This document shows, one piece after another, positions 24,045-33,573 of a stretch of 64,000 bases of DNA. The stretch is taken from NCBI RefSeq assembly GCF_050433445.1, contig NZ_JBNPXF010000011.1, positions 1-64,000 of the forward strand, in the 5' to 3' direction. Positions within the stretch are counted from its first letter, which is position 1, and every line of letters begins with the position of its first letter. A program made the translations under genes and the position numbers. A model generated the notes under the pieces. It searched no databases. It had not been told where the DNA came from and saw nothing but the letters and a program-made list of their open reading frames with translations. Origin of the DNA: Kroppenstedtia sanguinis. Lineage in GTDB: Bacteria > Bacillota > Bacilli > Thermoactinomycetales > DSM-45169.

Positions 24045-24199
24045 TTCAGATCCCCCCTTTCCCCATGTCGGCCATACTTCCTCATCGGTTTGTCTATGAT
24101 TATTCTATATAGAACCAACGGGTTTGGTTATTCACATTATGTGTTTTCAGGTGCGAATTTATGTAATGCCCATGAAATCGGAGGTGTAACGAAAACGTA

Positions 24200-24637
24200 A
24201 TGAAACCCCGTCGGGATCAAAGTCAATTTCGTGTACGCTATCAGGAGACGGATCAGATGGGAGTGGCTCACCACAGCAATTACGCGACTTGGTTTGAGGT
24301 GGGCCGTACCGATTGGATTCGGAAAGTGGGTCTCTCATACGGCGAATTAGAAAAGCGGGGATTGCTGTTGCCGGTTGTCGATCTCCACTGCCGGTATATC
24401 TCCCCTGCACAGTATGATGACACTTTGTCTATACGGACGTGGGTCGGGGAGATGCGGGGACCGAAGATCACATTTTGTTACGAAGTGTACCGGATGGATG
24501 ATGAGCTCTTGCTGGCCCGGGGAGAGACTATCCATTTTTGGACGGATCGGAACTTGAAGCGGTTGAATCTGGAGAGGAAGGAGCCCCAGCTGTTCCGGTT
24601 ATTGTCCGAACGTATTTCCGGGCAAACGGAGGAATGA
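24200..24637 (+). CDS. YbgC-type acyl-CoA thioesterase
   Basis: 145 aa with a hotdog fold. The family signature region ETDQMGVAHHSNYATWFEVGRTDWIR (in parts) carries the catalytic Asp near residue 17. Hydrolyses acyl-CoA thioesters; the physiological substrate is unknown. GGAGGTG lies about 13 nt before the ATG, rather far. It is closely followed by fxsA. Confidence 0.85.
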   Translation: MKPRRDQSQFRVRYQETDQMGVAHHSNYATWFEVGRTDWIRKVGLSYGELEKRGLLLPVVDLHCRYISPAQYDDTLSIRTWVGEMRGPKITFCYEVYRMDDELLLARGETIHFWTDRNLKRLNLERKEPQLFRLLSERISGQTEE

Positions 24638-24640
24638 CCT

Positions 24641-25036
24641 GTGTTTCGTATGTTGATTTTGTTCATGATTATCGTGCCTGCTGTGGAGATTTGGGGCTTG
24701 GTCACTGCAGGCAAGTGGATCGGGGCGACCCCGACAGTTCTCTTGGTCATCGCCACGGGCTTGGCTGGTTGGTACTTTGCCCGCAGGCAGGGTCTGCAGA
24801 CTTTGCGGCTGGCTCAGATTCAGCTTTCCCAGAATGAATTGCCAGGGGATGCCCTGTTAGATGGCATCTGTATCCTGGCGGGAGGCTTGCTTCTTGTTGT
24901 GCCAGGATTTTTCACCGATATTCTGGGGATTTTGCTCTTGATCCCTTATGTCCGGGGAATGGTCAAGCTGTTGCTCCAACGAAAACTGATGCAATGGATG
25001 AACGAAGGACGCATCCGTTGGTACCTTCGTCGTTAG
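24641..25036 (+). CDS. fxsA: FxsA-family membrane protein
   Basis: 131 aa with three hydrophobic segments (near residues 3-20, 25-42 and 68-95) and the family pattern PAVEIWGLVTAGKWIG near residue 11 plus DALLDG and PGFFTDILGILLLIP. FxsA in E. coli suppresses F exclusion of phage T7; in Bacilli the family is conserved beside pyk and ytvI with no firm role. The start is GTG at 24641 after ACGGAGG. Terminator at 25103. Confidence 0.88.
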   Translation: MFRMLILFMIIVPAVEIWGLVTAGKWIGATPTVLLVIATGLAGWYFARRQGLQTLRLAQIQLSQNELPGDALLDGICILAGGLLLVVPGFFTDILGILLLIPYVRGMVKLLLQRKLMQWMNEGRIRWYLRR

Positions 25037-25102
25037 AATGAAGGATGGGTTCCTACCCACTTCCTTCTGAGGTGATTTTATTGCAGCATATTTAGTGTTT
25101 CC

Positions 25103-25128
25103 TGCGGCCACATGGCCGCATTTTTTTT
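25103..25128 (+). terminator. Terminator after fxsA
   Basis: TGCGGCC, ACAT, GGCCGCA, then eight T. Confidence 0.92.
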
Positions 25129-25275
25129 GAGTTGGATATTGAACAAATACAAGCGTTCGATCTCTCTGTGAAGATGTTGATAGGAGTTTTTTTCGACAAA
25201 GAGAATACAACATATAGGGTAAACTTTGTATTTCACAAACAATTATAAGAACGAATTGACAGGGGAGTGAGTTTT

Positions 25276-25664
25276 TTGATCGAGATGTTCCTGAGAAAAG
25301 GGTTCGTATCTATAATTGCCAGCTTATTGACGATGCTCGGTTATTACCTTTTTACTGAAGCGCATTGGGCCATGGTGCTATCGATATTTATAGTGTTCTA
25401 TTTTTGCGGGTCTGTTGTTCTGTGATCGCAGAGAAAATCACTCATAGAAAATTTTGGCCCTATCTCCTGTTCCACCTTTTTGGGGGGATTTCATTACCTT
25501 TTTTATATGCTTGGATAAATGCAACTTATTTATCTACTACGTTAAGATTTGAAGATTACAGTGGGTCACTATTTCTTGGCCTCAAATGCTCATTTTTATT
25601 CTGGGTGATTGACATTATCGTTTTGAAAATATTAAAGACCCGGAGCCGTGGTTATTACCTTTAA
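25276..25664 (+). pseudogene. Frameshifted small membrane protein
   Basis: Translation from the TTG at 25276 (SD AGGGGAG) gives about 49 hydrophobic residues to a TGA at 25423-25425. The adjacent frame is open from 25365 to 25664 and continues with the same kind of sequence (IAEKITHRKFWPYLLFHLFGG, then further hydrophobic segments). Joined by one base shift near 25405-25422, they make one membrane protein of about 130 aa with four hydrophobic segments. Not recognised. Lower G+C than the neighbours. It could be a true frameshift mutation, a sequencing error or, less likely, programmed shifting. Confidence 0.55.
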
Positions 25665-25797
25665 TAGGATTCAGGCTGATGTCTATTTTCTGTTATCAAC
25701 AGCTTCACTGAGATGGGGCCGTGTCATCACGAGTCTGTTTTTATAGTAGACTTCACCTCCCCCCATGCTGATGTATGTTCCATTTCCCATTTGTTTT

Positions 25798-26955
25798 TTA
25801 TTGTTCGGTCTCACTTCCAGGTGTGGATAGTTTGGATTTACCATGGACGATATAGTTCCAAAGGTCGTGGAATACACCGACGCGATAGAGGACAAGCAGG
25901 AGAACGGTGATGACAGGACCCAGTATCAGGCCGAATACCCCGAACAGCTTCAAACCGATAAACAGGGCTACCAGTGTGAGGAGTGGACTGATACCTATAT
26001 TGGTGGCGACCAATTTGGGTTCCAGCGTTTGGCGAACGACCAGGATGACCACATACAAGACGGCGATGCCCAAACCGAGGCGAAAGTTGCCGGTCAGCAT
26101 CAGATAGGCGACCCAGGGTACCATCACGGTGCCCACCCCGAGGTAGGGGAGGAGGTCGAGAGCACCGGTGATCAAGGCCAGGGTGAGGGCATACTCCACT
26201 CCCAGCAAACTGAGTCCGATCCAGACGATAACCCCGGTGATGCTGATCAGTGTCAATTGAGCACGAAGGAACCCAAACAGGGCTTTTTTGAGATCCCGGA
26301 TCACCAAGTGACCCGTCTGGCTGACCCGTCCAGGGATCAGGGGGAGAAATCTTCCCTTGAGACGAGGCCAATCGATCCCGATGAAGAAGGCGGCGAGAAT
26401 AATGAAGATAAGAACCGTCGCATAATAAGGGAGATTTCCTAGAAAGGATCCGATCCCTGCCAGGATATCTGTGATGAACTGAGTTCCTTTATTGGCGACC
26501 AAGCTCAGATTTTCCCGAATACTGGTCAGGATTTCCGAACTTTGCTGGGGGTTGTTCTCCATATAATTTTGAATGGTGTGGATCATTTCAATCAGTTCAC
26601 CGTTGTCCCGGATGAAGGTATCTAACAAATACTGATTCATCTGGTTGAAAAACTGGGGAAGATATTCCGCCAAGTTTGTTAATTCCATCACAATCCTGGA
26701 AACGAGGTAGATCAGCAAACTGAGGGACCCGCCCACCAGTATAATCAAGGACAGGGTGACTCCTGCCCACCGAGGGAACCGGGCCCGGTTCTCCAGCCAG
26801 CGAACCGCCGGTTCCACAGTCATGGCGATCAGCCCACCGATCAGAAACGGATATGTAAGCGGGAAGACCAGTACACATAAGTAATATGCGGAGACCATCG
26901 CCGCAATTGCCAACAATGTTCGCAGCAGGATGCCTGTCACCGCTTCGCGGTTCAA
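25798..26955 (-). CDS. ytvI: AI-2E/PerM-family membrane transporter
   Basis: About 385 aa with some seven to eight membrane helices in the AI-2E exporter family pattern: two N-terminal helices, a soluble helical stretch (about residues 85-150), then the conserved LPYLGVGTVMVPW and the C-terminal LVALFIGLKLFGVFGLILGP. Family members export small molecules or act as sporulation-pathway permeases; the substrate of YtvI is unknown. The TTG at 26955 has GGAGGGG 6 nt upstream and gives a B. subtilis-like N-terminus; the frame extends to 26970. Antiparallel to citZ, as in B. subtilis. Confidence 0.9.
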   Translation of the reverse strand: MNREAVTGILLRTLLAIAAMVSAYYLCVLVFPLTYPFLIGGLIAMTVEPAVRWLENRARFPRWAGVTLSLIILVGGSLSLLIYLVSRIVMELTNLAEYLPQFFNQMNQYLLDTFIRDNGELIEMIHTIQNYMENNPQQSSEILTSIRENLSLVANKGTQFITDILAGIGSFLGNLPYYATVLIFIILAAFFIGIDWPRLKGRFLPLIPGRVSQTGHLVIRDLKKALFGFLRAQLTLISITGVIVWIGLSLLGVEYALTLALITGALDLLPYLGVGTVMVPWVAYLMLTGNFRLGLGIAVLYVVILVVRQTLEPKLVATNIGISPLLTLVALFIGLKLFGVFGLILGPVITVLLLVLYRVGVFHDLWNYIVHGKSKLSTPGSETEQ

Positions 26956-27228
26956 ATCGATCCCCTCCATTGCTCGATTTCCCTTCTATTGTATTCATAT
27001 TACCCTTTAGGAAAGGGGCCTAAGCCACGCTTACAATGAATACTAATTATAACAGATACATGGGAAATGAGACTCTGGTTTCAGGTTGGATCGATGGATT
27101 CCTTTGGGAGTCTGTGGGGCCTTTATCATGTTTTATGCAGGTGGACTGTGATGATAACGTATTTTTTTTATGGTAAACTGAAGGAGGCGTATCAGGGCAC
27201 CGAAGGCAGAAAACCATTTGGGTAGATG

Positions 27229-27270
27229 AACCGGTCGGCCCATATAGATCGGGCGGTTCTTTGTTTTTTC
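27229..27270 (+). terminator. Terminator-like hairpin upstream of citZ
   Basis: GAACCG (27229-27234) pairs with CGGTTC (27254-27259) with an internal bulge, then TTTGTTTTTT. No plus-strand gene lies directly upstream, since ytvI is on the other strand. It is either an attenuator in a long citZ leader or insulation before the proximal citZ promoter. Confidence 0.5.
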
Positions 27271-27310
27271 ATGGGGAAAAGTGCTATGTTTTATCTTTGT
27301 GGTGATAAAA
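27261..27310 (+). promoter_or_regulatory. Possible citZ promoter with dyad operator
   Basis: TTGTTT (27261-27266), 18 nt, TATGTT (27285-27290). Over the start point lies a perfect 7-bp dyad TTTTATC, 8 nt, GATAAAA (27289-27310). A repressor site at this place would fit citrate or carbon control; the regulator is not identified. Confidence 0.45.
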
Positions 27311-27392
27311 GTAGGAAATCCCTTGCCCTGCGAGGGGGGTTCAGCCTAGTGAGGTGCCCGAAGCACCATTTTCAGCAAAGGAGCGAAATGCC

Positions 27393-28505
27393 ATGTCGGT
27401 TGCAAAAGGATTGGAGGGTGTCGTAGCCCTCACATCCGGAATCAGCTCAATTGTGGACGGTGTACTAACCTACCGCGGGATCAACATCGACGATTTGGCG
27501 GAGAAAGCCAATTACGAAGAAGTGATTTTCCTGCTGTGGAAGGGACATCTGCCCAATCAGGAGGAATTGACTGGCCTGGGCAAACAATTGAAAGCAGAAG
27601 CGGCTTTGCCGGAAACGGTTTTAGAACAGTTGAAAGCATATCCGAAGGAGACCCATCCGATGGCTGCCCTGCGGACGGCGGTATCCGCTCTCGGTATGTA
27701 TGACCCCGAGGCGAATGACAACGGTCAGGAAGCTAACGAGCGGAAAGCGATCCGTCTGGCGGCCAAGATGCCGACGATTGTGGCGGCTCTGTTCCGGATC
27801 GGTCAAGGTCTGGAACCAGTAGCCCCAGATCCGTCCTATGGCTATGCCGAAAACTTCGTGTACATGCTCCACGGAGAAAAACCGGAAGCGACGGCGGTGG
27901 AGGCGATTGAGAAGGCACTCATTCTGCATGCCGACCATGAACTGAACGCTTCCACCTTTGCGGCTCGGGTGACGACAGCGACACTCTCAGACATGTATTC
28001 CGCGATCACTTCGGCCATTGGAACCTTGAAAGGACCCCTCCACGGGGGCGCCAATGAACGGGTGATGGCGATGCTAGAGGAGATCGGGTCTCCTGACCAG
28101 GTGGAAACTGCGATCCGGACCAAATTGGATAACAAAGAGAAGATTATGGGCTTTGGTCACAGGGTATACAAAGATGGGGATCCCCGGGCCAAACATCTGC
28201 GAGAGATGTCCCGGCAACTGAGTGAGTTGACAGGTGATAAAAAATGGTACGAGATGTCATTAAAGATCGATGAGTTGGTAGTGAGGGAAAAAGGGTTGAA
28301 ACCCAACGTGGATTTCTATTCCGCTTCCACTTATCATTATTTAGGCATCCCTCGGAATCTGTTCACTCCGATTTTTGCCATCAGCCGCGTTTCCGGTTGG
28401 ACGGCTCATGTGCTGGAGCAGTATGCGGACAATCGTCTGATTCGTCCTCGTGCTGAATATACGGGACCGGTCCATCAGTCTTATATCCCCCTGGAGAACA
28501 GATAA
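27393..28505 (+). CDS. citZ: Citrate synthase
   Basis: Condenses oxaloacetate and acetyl-CoA to citrate, entry to the TCA cycle. 370 aa, the short Gram-positive type, from the ATG at 27393 (AAAGGAGCG 8 nt upstream; the frame extends to 27354). Visible hallmarks: GVVALTSGISSIVDGVLTYRG-type N-terminus (in parts), HADHELNAST, LKGPLHGGANERVM, and the signature GFGHRVYKDGDPRAKHL with the catalytic His. First gene of citZ-icd-mdh. Confidence 0.96.
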   Translation: MSVAKGLEGVVALTSGISSIVDGVLTYRGINIDDLAEKANYEEVIFLLWKGHLPNQEELTGLGKQLKAEAALPETVLEQLKAYPKETHPMAALRTAVSALGMYDPEANDNGQEANERKAIRLAAKMPTIVAALFRIGQGLEPVAPDPSYGYAENFVYMLHGEKPEATAVEAIEKALILHADHELNASTFAARVTTATLSDMYSAITSAIGTLKGPLHGGANERVMAMLEEIGSPDQVETAIRTKLDNKEKIMGFGHRVYKDGDPRAKHLREMSRQLSELTGDKKWYEMSLKIDELVVREKGLKPNVDFYSASTYHYLGIPRNLFTPIFAISRVSGWTAHVLEQYADNRLIRPRAEYTGPVHQSYIPLENR

Positions 28506-28545
28506 AGGGTTCTATACCCATAAAAGCAGGAAAAGGAGTGTTTGT

Positions 28546-29832
28546 ATGGCACGGTACGAGGCTCCACAAACCGGAGATAAGATTACTCTCGAAAACGGGG
28601 AACTTCGTGTTCCAGATCATCCGATTATCCCTTTTATCGAAGGAGACGGTACCGGCCCGGACATCTGGGCGGCGGCCCGACGTGTCTTGGACGCGGCGGT
28701 AGAAAAATCTTACGGATCCAAACGAAAAATCGAATGGTTCGAGATTTATGCAGGTGAGAAGGCATACAATCAATTTGGTGAGTGGTTACCGGAAGAGACA
28801 TTAAAGGCCATCCGAGAGTATACTGTGGCGATCAAAGGTCCTCTGACCACGCCGGTGGGCGGCGGGATCCGTTCCCTCAATGTGGCTTTGCGCCAGGAAT
28901 TGGATCTGTTCGTCTGCCTGCGTCCGGTCCGTTATTTCAGTGGAGTACCGTCACCGGTGAAAAAACCGGAACAGGTGGACATGGTGATCTTCCGGGAAAA
29001 CTCTGAGGATATCTATGCCGGGATCGAGTGGGAAGCCGAGTCTGAAGAAGCACAAAAAGTGATCCGTTTCTTCCGCGAAGAGATGGGAGTCAAAAAGATT
29101 CGTTTCCCTGAGACTTCCGGGATCGGGATTAAGCCGGTTTCCCGGGAGGGAACGGAGCGCTTGGTGCGGGCGGCGATCGACTATGCCCTCGAACACGGTC
29201 GCAAGAGTCTCACCCTCGTCCACAAGGGAAATATCATGAAGTTCACCGAAGGGGCATTCAAAAGCTGGGGCTATGAGTTGGCGGAACGGGAATACGGTGA
29301 CAAGGTATTCACCTGGTCTCAGTATGATCGAATCAAAGAAGAGAAAGGTCTGGATGCGGCGAACCAAGCCCAATCCGAGGCGGAAGCTGCTGGCAAGCTG
29401 ATTGTGAAAGATTCCATTGCGGATGCCTTCTTGCAACAGATCCTGACCCGTCCAGCAGAATACGATGTGATCGCCACTCTGAACCTGAATGGGGATTACA
29501 TTTCTGACGCCCTAGCCGCCCAAGTGGGGGGCATCGGGATTGCACCGGGAGCCAATATCAACTTTGAATCAGGCCATGCCATCTTTGAAGCGACTCACGG
29601 TACCGCTCCCAAATATGCCGGCATGGACAAAGTGAATCCCGGGTCTCTCCTTCTCTCCGGGGTCCTGATGTTGGAACACATGGGTTGGCAGGAAGCAGCA
29701 GATCGGATCTACCGTGCCATGGATCAGACGATCACCCAGAAAACCGTCACTTACGATTTCGCCCGCCTGATGGAGGGTGCAACGGAACTGAAGTGTTCGG
29801 AATTTGCCACCCAACTGATCGAGAACTTATAA
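28546..29832 (+). CDS. icd: NADP-dependent isocitrate dehydrogenase
   Basis: Oxidatively decarboxylates isocitrate to 2-oxoglutarate. 428 aa from the ATG at 28546 (AAAAGGAG upstream), E. coli/Bacillus Icd type: IEGDGTGPDIW near residue 31, ENSEDIYAGIEW with the regulatory substrate-binding Ser, LVHKGNIMKFTEGAFK, and ATHGTAPKYAG near residue 350. It lies between citZ and mdh with short gaps. Confidence 0.97.
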   Translation: MARYEAPQTGDKITLENGELRVPDHPIIPFIEGDGTGPDIWAAARRVLDAAVEKSYGSKRKIEWFEIYAGEKAYNQFGEWLPEETLKAIREYTVAIKGPLTTPVGGGIRSLNVALRQELDLFVCLRPVRYFSGVPSPVKKPEQVDMVIFRENSEDIYAGIEWEAESEEAQKVIRFFREEMGVKKIRFPETSGIGIKPVSREGTERLVRAAIDYALEHGRKSLTLVHKGNIMKFTEGAFKSWGYELAEREYGDKVFTWSQYDRIKEEKGLDAANQAQSEAEAAGKLIVKDSIADAFLQQILTRPAEYDVIATLNLNGDYISDALAAQVGGIGIAPGANINFESGHAIFEATHGTAPKYAGMDKVNPGSLLLSGVLMLEHMGWQEAADRIYRAMDQTITQKTVTYDFARLMEGATELKCSEFATQLIENL

Positions 29833-29856
29833 AGACTCTGAAACGGAGGAAATGTC

Positions 29857-30795
29857 ATGACCATCCGCAGAAACAAAATTTCCGTCATCGGCAGCGGATT
29901 CACCGGGGCGACGACGGCTCTGATGCTGGCCCAGAAAGAACTTGGTGATGTAGTATTGGTGGATATCCCCAATGCGGAGGAGCCGACCAAAGGAAAAGCA
30001 CTGGATATGTTGGAATCCACCCCGGTGCAAGGGGTGGATGCTCGCATCACCGGGACTGCCGACTATGCTGAAACCCAGGATTCAGATGTGGTCATCATTA
30101 CCGCCGGGGTTGCTCGCAAACCGGGTATGAGCCGTGACGACTTGGTGAATACCAATGCCAAAGTGATGCGTTCGGTTACGGAGCAAGTGGTGAAATATTC
30201 GCCGAACTGCATCATCCTCGTGTTGACCAATCCGGTGGATGCCATGACCTATGAAGTGTACCGCACCTCTGGTTTTCCGAAAAACCGGGTGATCGGACAA
30301 TCCGGCGTCCTGGACACCGCTCGTTTCCGCACTTTTATCGCTCAGGAACTGAACGTTTCCGTGGAAGATGTGACTGGCTTTGTATTGGGCGGACACGGGG
30401 ATGACATGGTTCCCTTGGTTCGCTACTCCTATGCAGGTGGCGTTCCTCTGGAAAAATGGCTGCCCAAGGATCGGCTGGAGGCCATTGTGGAACGAACCCG
30501 CAAAGGGGGCGGTGAGATCGTCGGTCTTCTCGGCAACGGTAGCGCATACTATGCTCCGGCCGCCTCCCTCGTTCAAATGGCGGAGGCGATTCTCAAGGAC
30601 AAACGGCGCATCCTGCCGGCTATCGCCTATCTGGAGGGCGAATACGGCTATCAAGACCTGTATCTGGGCGTTCCGGTGATTCTCGGTGCCAATGGCTTGG
30701 AGAAAATTATTGAATTGGATCTTACTGAGGAAGAAAAACAAGCGCTGGATCAGTCCGTCGATTCCGTGCAGAAAGTGATGAAGGTATTGAACTGA
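29857..30795 (+). CDS. mdh: Malate dehydrogenase, LDH-like
   Basis: Interconverts malate and oxaloacetate with NAD. 312 aa with the Rossmann loop IGSGFTGATTAL near residue 9, the substrate-loop Arg in RKPGMSRDDL near residue 87, and the catalytic His in LGGHGDDMVPLVRYS near residue 177. SD ACGGAGG precedes the ATG. It ends the citZ-icd-mdh operon at the terminator at 30807. Confidence 0.97.
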   Translation: MTIRRNKISVIGSGFTGATTALMLAQKELGDVVLVDIPNAEEPTKGKALDMLESTPVQGVDARITGTADYAETQDSDVVIITAGVARKPGMSRDDLVNTNAKVMRSVTEQVVKYSPNCIILVLTNPVDAMTYEVYRTSGFPKNRVIGQSGVLDTARFRTFIAQELNVSVEDVTGFVLGGHGDDMVPLVRYSYAGGVPLEKWLPKDRLEAIVERTRKGGGEIVGLLGNGSAYYAPAASLVQMAEAILKDKRRILPAIAYLEGEYGYQDLYLGVPVILGANGLEKIIELDLTEEEKQALDQSVDSVQKVMKVLN

Positions 30796-30806
30796 ATACT
30801 GTAAGG

Positions 30807-30836
30807 AGCCCGGGATTCCTTTCCCGGGCTTTTTCT
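30807..30836 (+). terminator. Terminator of citZ-icd-mdh
   Basis: AGCCCGGGA, TTCCTT, TCCCGGGCT, then TTTT. Confidence 0.92.
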
Positions 30837-31003
30837 TATGGAAGAATTCGGGTGCTTTCCTTATGCATCCGGCCCTTTACTCCCGTGACGGATTGTGTAC
30901 GATGGACTTGAATGGAGCCATGACAGTGAGAGAGAATATTAAAGACCCTTATTCCTTTTTGCAGATCGTCCAAGTATGGGAGAATTGATGAAGCGGAGGC
31001 TAG

Positions 31004-31720
31004 ATGATGAGCAAACAAAAAGTGCTGGTGGTTGACGATGAACCCTCCATCGTGAAATTGGTTCAATTCAACCTAGAAAAGGAAGGGTTTGCCGTGGAGG
31101 TGGCTTCCGATGGACCCTCCGCCTTGGCGAAGGTGGTAGAAGGATTATTCGACCTGATCGTGCTGGATCTGATGCTTCCCCAAATGGATGGATTGGAAGT
31201 TTGCAAGGAAATCCGCAAGAAAAATAGCCATCTTCCGATTCTGATGTTGACTGCCAAGAATGAAGAATTTGATAAAGTACTCGGACTGGAACTGGGAGCT
31301 GATGATTATATGACCAAACCTTTCAGCCCCCGGGAACTGGTAGCACGGGTGAAAGCGATCCTCCGTCGTATGGGAGCCTTGCGGGAACAGGGAATCCAGG
31401 AGGATCGAAAGTACCTGCGAGTGGGGGAGCTGGAAATGGACACGGAAGGGTATGAAGTACGGAAAAACGGAGATCCCGTGGATCTGACCCCCAAGGAATT
31501 TGAGTTGTTGATCCATCTAGCTTCTCACCGTGGAAAAGTATTATCCAGGGATCAGTTGTTGAATGCGGTTTGGGATTATGACTATATCGGAGACACCCGA
31601 ATTGTGGATGTTCATGTGAGTCATCTGCGAGAAAAAGTGGAGGAGGATTCGCGTAACCCGATCTATATCAAGACGGTGCGTGGGATCGGATATAAATTTG
31701 AGGGACCGAAGGAGTCATGA
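31004..31720 (+). CDS. phoP: Phosphate response regulator
   Basis: 238 aa, an OmpR-type response regulator. The receiver domain has the acidic pair VVDDEPS, the phospho-acceptor in IVLDLMLPQMDG and the Lys in DDYMTKPFSPREL. The C-terminal winged helix ends with RTIVDVHVSHLREK (as RIVDVHVSHLREK) and VRGIGYKFE. Activates phosphate-starvation genes with PhoR. The Pho box before pstS is a likely local target. It overlaps phoR by 4 nt. Confidence 0.95.
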   Translation: MMSKQKVLVVDDEPSIVKLVQFNLEKEGFAVEVASDGPSALAKVVEGLFDLIVLDLMLPQMDGLEVCKEIRKKNSHLPILMLTAKNEEFDKVLGLELGADDYMTKPFSPRELVARVKAILRRMGALREQGIQEDRKYLRVGELEMDTEGYEVRKNGDPVDLTPKEFELLIHLASHRGKVLSRDQLLNAVWDYDYIGDTRIVDVHVSHLREKVEEDSRNPIYIKTVRGIGYKFEGPKES

Positions 31721-33501
31721 AATCCCTCCACAACCGCTTGACGGTCATGTTCCTATCCATGATCGGAATTTCGGTGCTGGGCACCGGTATTTTTGTGGCG
31801 CTTCTCCTGAAGGCATCCACCATCGATTCGTTGAAGGAACGTCTCGAAAAGGAAGGACAGTTGCTGGCAGAGGCGGCCAATCAGGAGGAGTTATGGGAAG
31901 AGCCGGCTGAGCTCCAGCGACAGGCAGATCGATTCGCTGATTCTCTGGATACCCAAGTGACATGGATCGATAAAAAGGGGGAGGTGCTGGGCGATTCGGC
32001 CCGATCGCCCCAGAAAACCGAGAATATGAAAGAACATCCAGAAGTGTCCCGTGCCCTCCGCCTAGATTCCAAGGGGAAGGCCCAGAGCAGCCGGGAAGAT
32101 GAACACCTCCAGGTGTTCCTTCCCGTGGTCGGTAGCAAAGGAGGCGAAGAGGTGTTGGGGGTGGTCCGGTTGTCGATGGATCTAGAGGCGATCGACCAAC
32201 GCCTCAGCCAGGTCTGGGTCTCACTTGCGGGAGGGCTGCTGTTCTCCATTGTGCTGGCTTCGATGATCAGCTCCCGGCTGGCCCGCAAGATCACCCGGCC
32301 CATCGAAGAGATGACTCAGGTGGCCGTGGATATCGCCCGCAATAAATACCATCGCCGGATTCCGGTGACCAAGCGGGATGAGATCGGTCGCCTCGCTACC
32401 GCCATCAATCGGATGGCGGCAGGATTGCGGTATCAGTTGGAGACGATCCGCAAAAGTGAGCGCCGATTGACTGGAGTGATCGAGACGATGGACAGCGGTC
32501 TGATCATGGTGGATTCCAAGAAAAAAATCACACTGGCGAATCGGGCCTTCCATCGGTTCTTCAACCTGAAACCACGGCAACTGCTACATAAGTCACTCCC
32601 GGAAGGGGCGCTTTTTCATGATCTGCACCGATTGATTCGGAAATGTATGGAATCTGGGGAAAGAGTTCAGGATGAGGTACATCTCTATTTTCCCGAAGAG
32701 CGCATCCTGGAAATCCGTCTGACTCCCATCTGGGAGGAAAGAGGGGGAACGGGTGTGATGGCGGTGATTCACGAGATTACCGCCATCCGGAGACTAGAGA
32801 AGATGCGGACCGAATTTGTTGCCAATGTCTCCCATGAGTTGAAAACCCCGGTCACTTCCTTGCGGGGATTTGCAGAAACCTTGTTGGATGGGGCTGCCGA
32901 GGACCCCGAAATGCGCAAGGAATTTTTGGAGATCATCCAGGCGGAGAGTCTCCGTTTGGAAAGACTGATCGCAGACCTTTTGGATTTGTCCAAAATCGAA
33001 TCCCGCAATATGCCCTTGAACATTGAGACGATCGGTATTGGCGAACTGTTCCGCTCCACGGCGAAAACCGTGGAGGAACAGATGCGGAAGCGGCAACTTA
33101 CATTCCAGGTGAAGATGGAAGAGGAATTTCCAGTACCGGTGGATCCGGACCGATTTCAGCAGATTTTGCTCAACCTGTTGTCCAACGCCATGGCTTATAC
33201 TCCTGCCGGAGGCGAAGTGACCCTGTCAGCGGGAAGAGGGGAAACCGACTGGTGGATCCAGGTGACAGATACGGGGATCGGGATCCCTGAGGAGGATCTG
33301 CCACGGATCTTTGAGCGCTTTTATCGGGTGGACAAAGCCCGTTCCCGGGAATCCGGGGGAACCGGCTTGGGCTTGGCGATCGTCAAACACCTGGTGGAAG
33401 CCCATCGGGGAGAGATCGAAGTGATGAGCCAGGCAGGAAAAGGGACGGAAATCACTTTAACCTTTCCTCACCAGCTACATCGGGGTGGACAGGGGGCTTA
33501 G
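31717..33501 (+). CDS. phoR: Phosphate sensor histidine kinase
   Basis: 594 aa. TM1 near residues 8-30, an extracellular region to about 160, TM2 near 165-187, HAMP to about 240, a PAS-type domain (about 245-355), then HisKA with the phospho-acceptor His373 in VSHELKTP, and the ATPase domain with NLLSNAMAYTP, DTGIGIPEEDLPRIFERFYR and GGTGLGLAIVK. Phosphorylates PhoP under phosphate limitation. Coupled to phoP by ATGA overlap. Confidence 0.95.
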   Translation: MKSLHNRLTVMFLSMIGISVLGTGIFVALLLKASTIDSLKERLEKEGQLLAEAANQEELWEEPAELQRQADRFADSLDTQVTWIDKKGEVLGDSARSPQKTENMKEHPEVSRALRLDSKGKAQSSREDEHLQVFLPVVGSKGGEEVLGVVRLSMDLEAIDQRLSQVWVSLAGGLLFSIVLASMISSRLARKITRPIEEMTQVAVDIARNKYHRRIPVTKRDEIGRLATAINRMAAGLRYQLETIRKSERRLTGVIETMDSGLIMVDSKKKITLANRAFHRFFNLKPRQLLHKSLPEGALFHDLHRLIRKCMESGERVQDEVHLYFPEERILEIRLTPIWEERGGTGVMAVIHEITAIRRLEKMRTEFVANVSHELKTPVTSLRGFAETLLDGAAEDPEMRKEFLEIIQAESLRLERLIADLLDLSKIESRNMPLNIETIGIGELFRSTAKTVEEQMRKRQLTFQVKMEEEFPVPVDPDRFQQILLNLLSNAMAYTPAGGEVTLSAGRGETDWWIQVTDTGIGIPEEDLPRIFERFYRVDKARSRESGGTGLGLAIVKHLVEAHRGEIEVMSQAGKGTEITLTFPHQLHRGGQGA

Positions 33502-33573
33502 AAGATTTTTATCGGCTTCCAGCCTCGCGATGGGTTTTGGAGAGGTAGCCATGGATGAAGGGAAAGAGGCCAC

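Noticed and set aside
27190..27230. Glycine riboswitch half upstream of citZ (CACCGAAGG)
   Set aside because: Only a short match; the rest of the glycine aptamer is missing.
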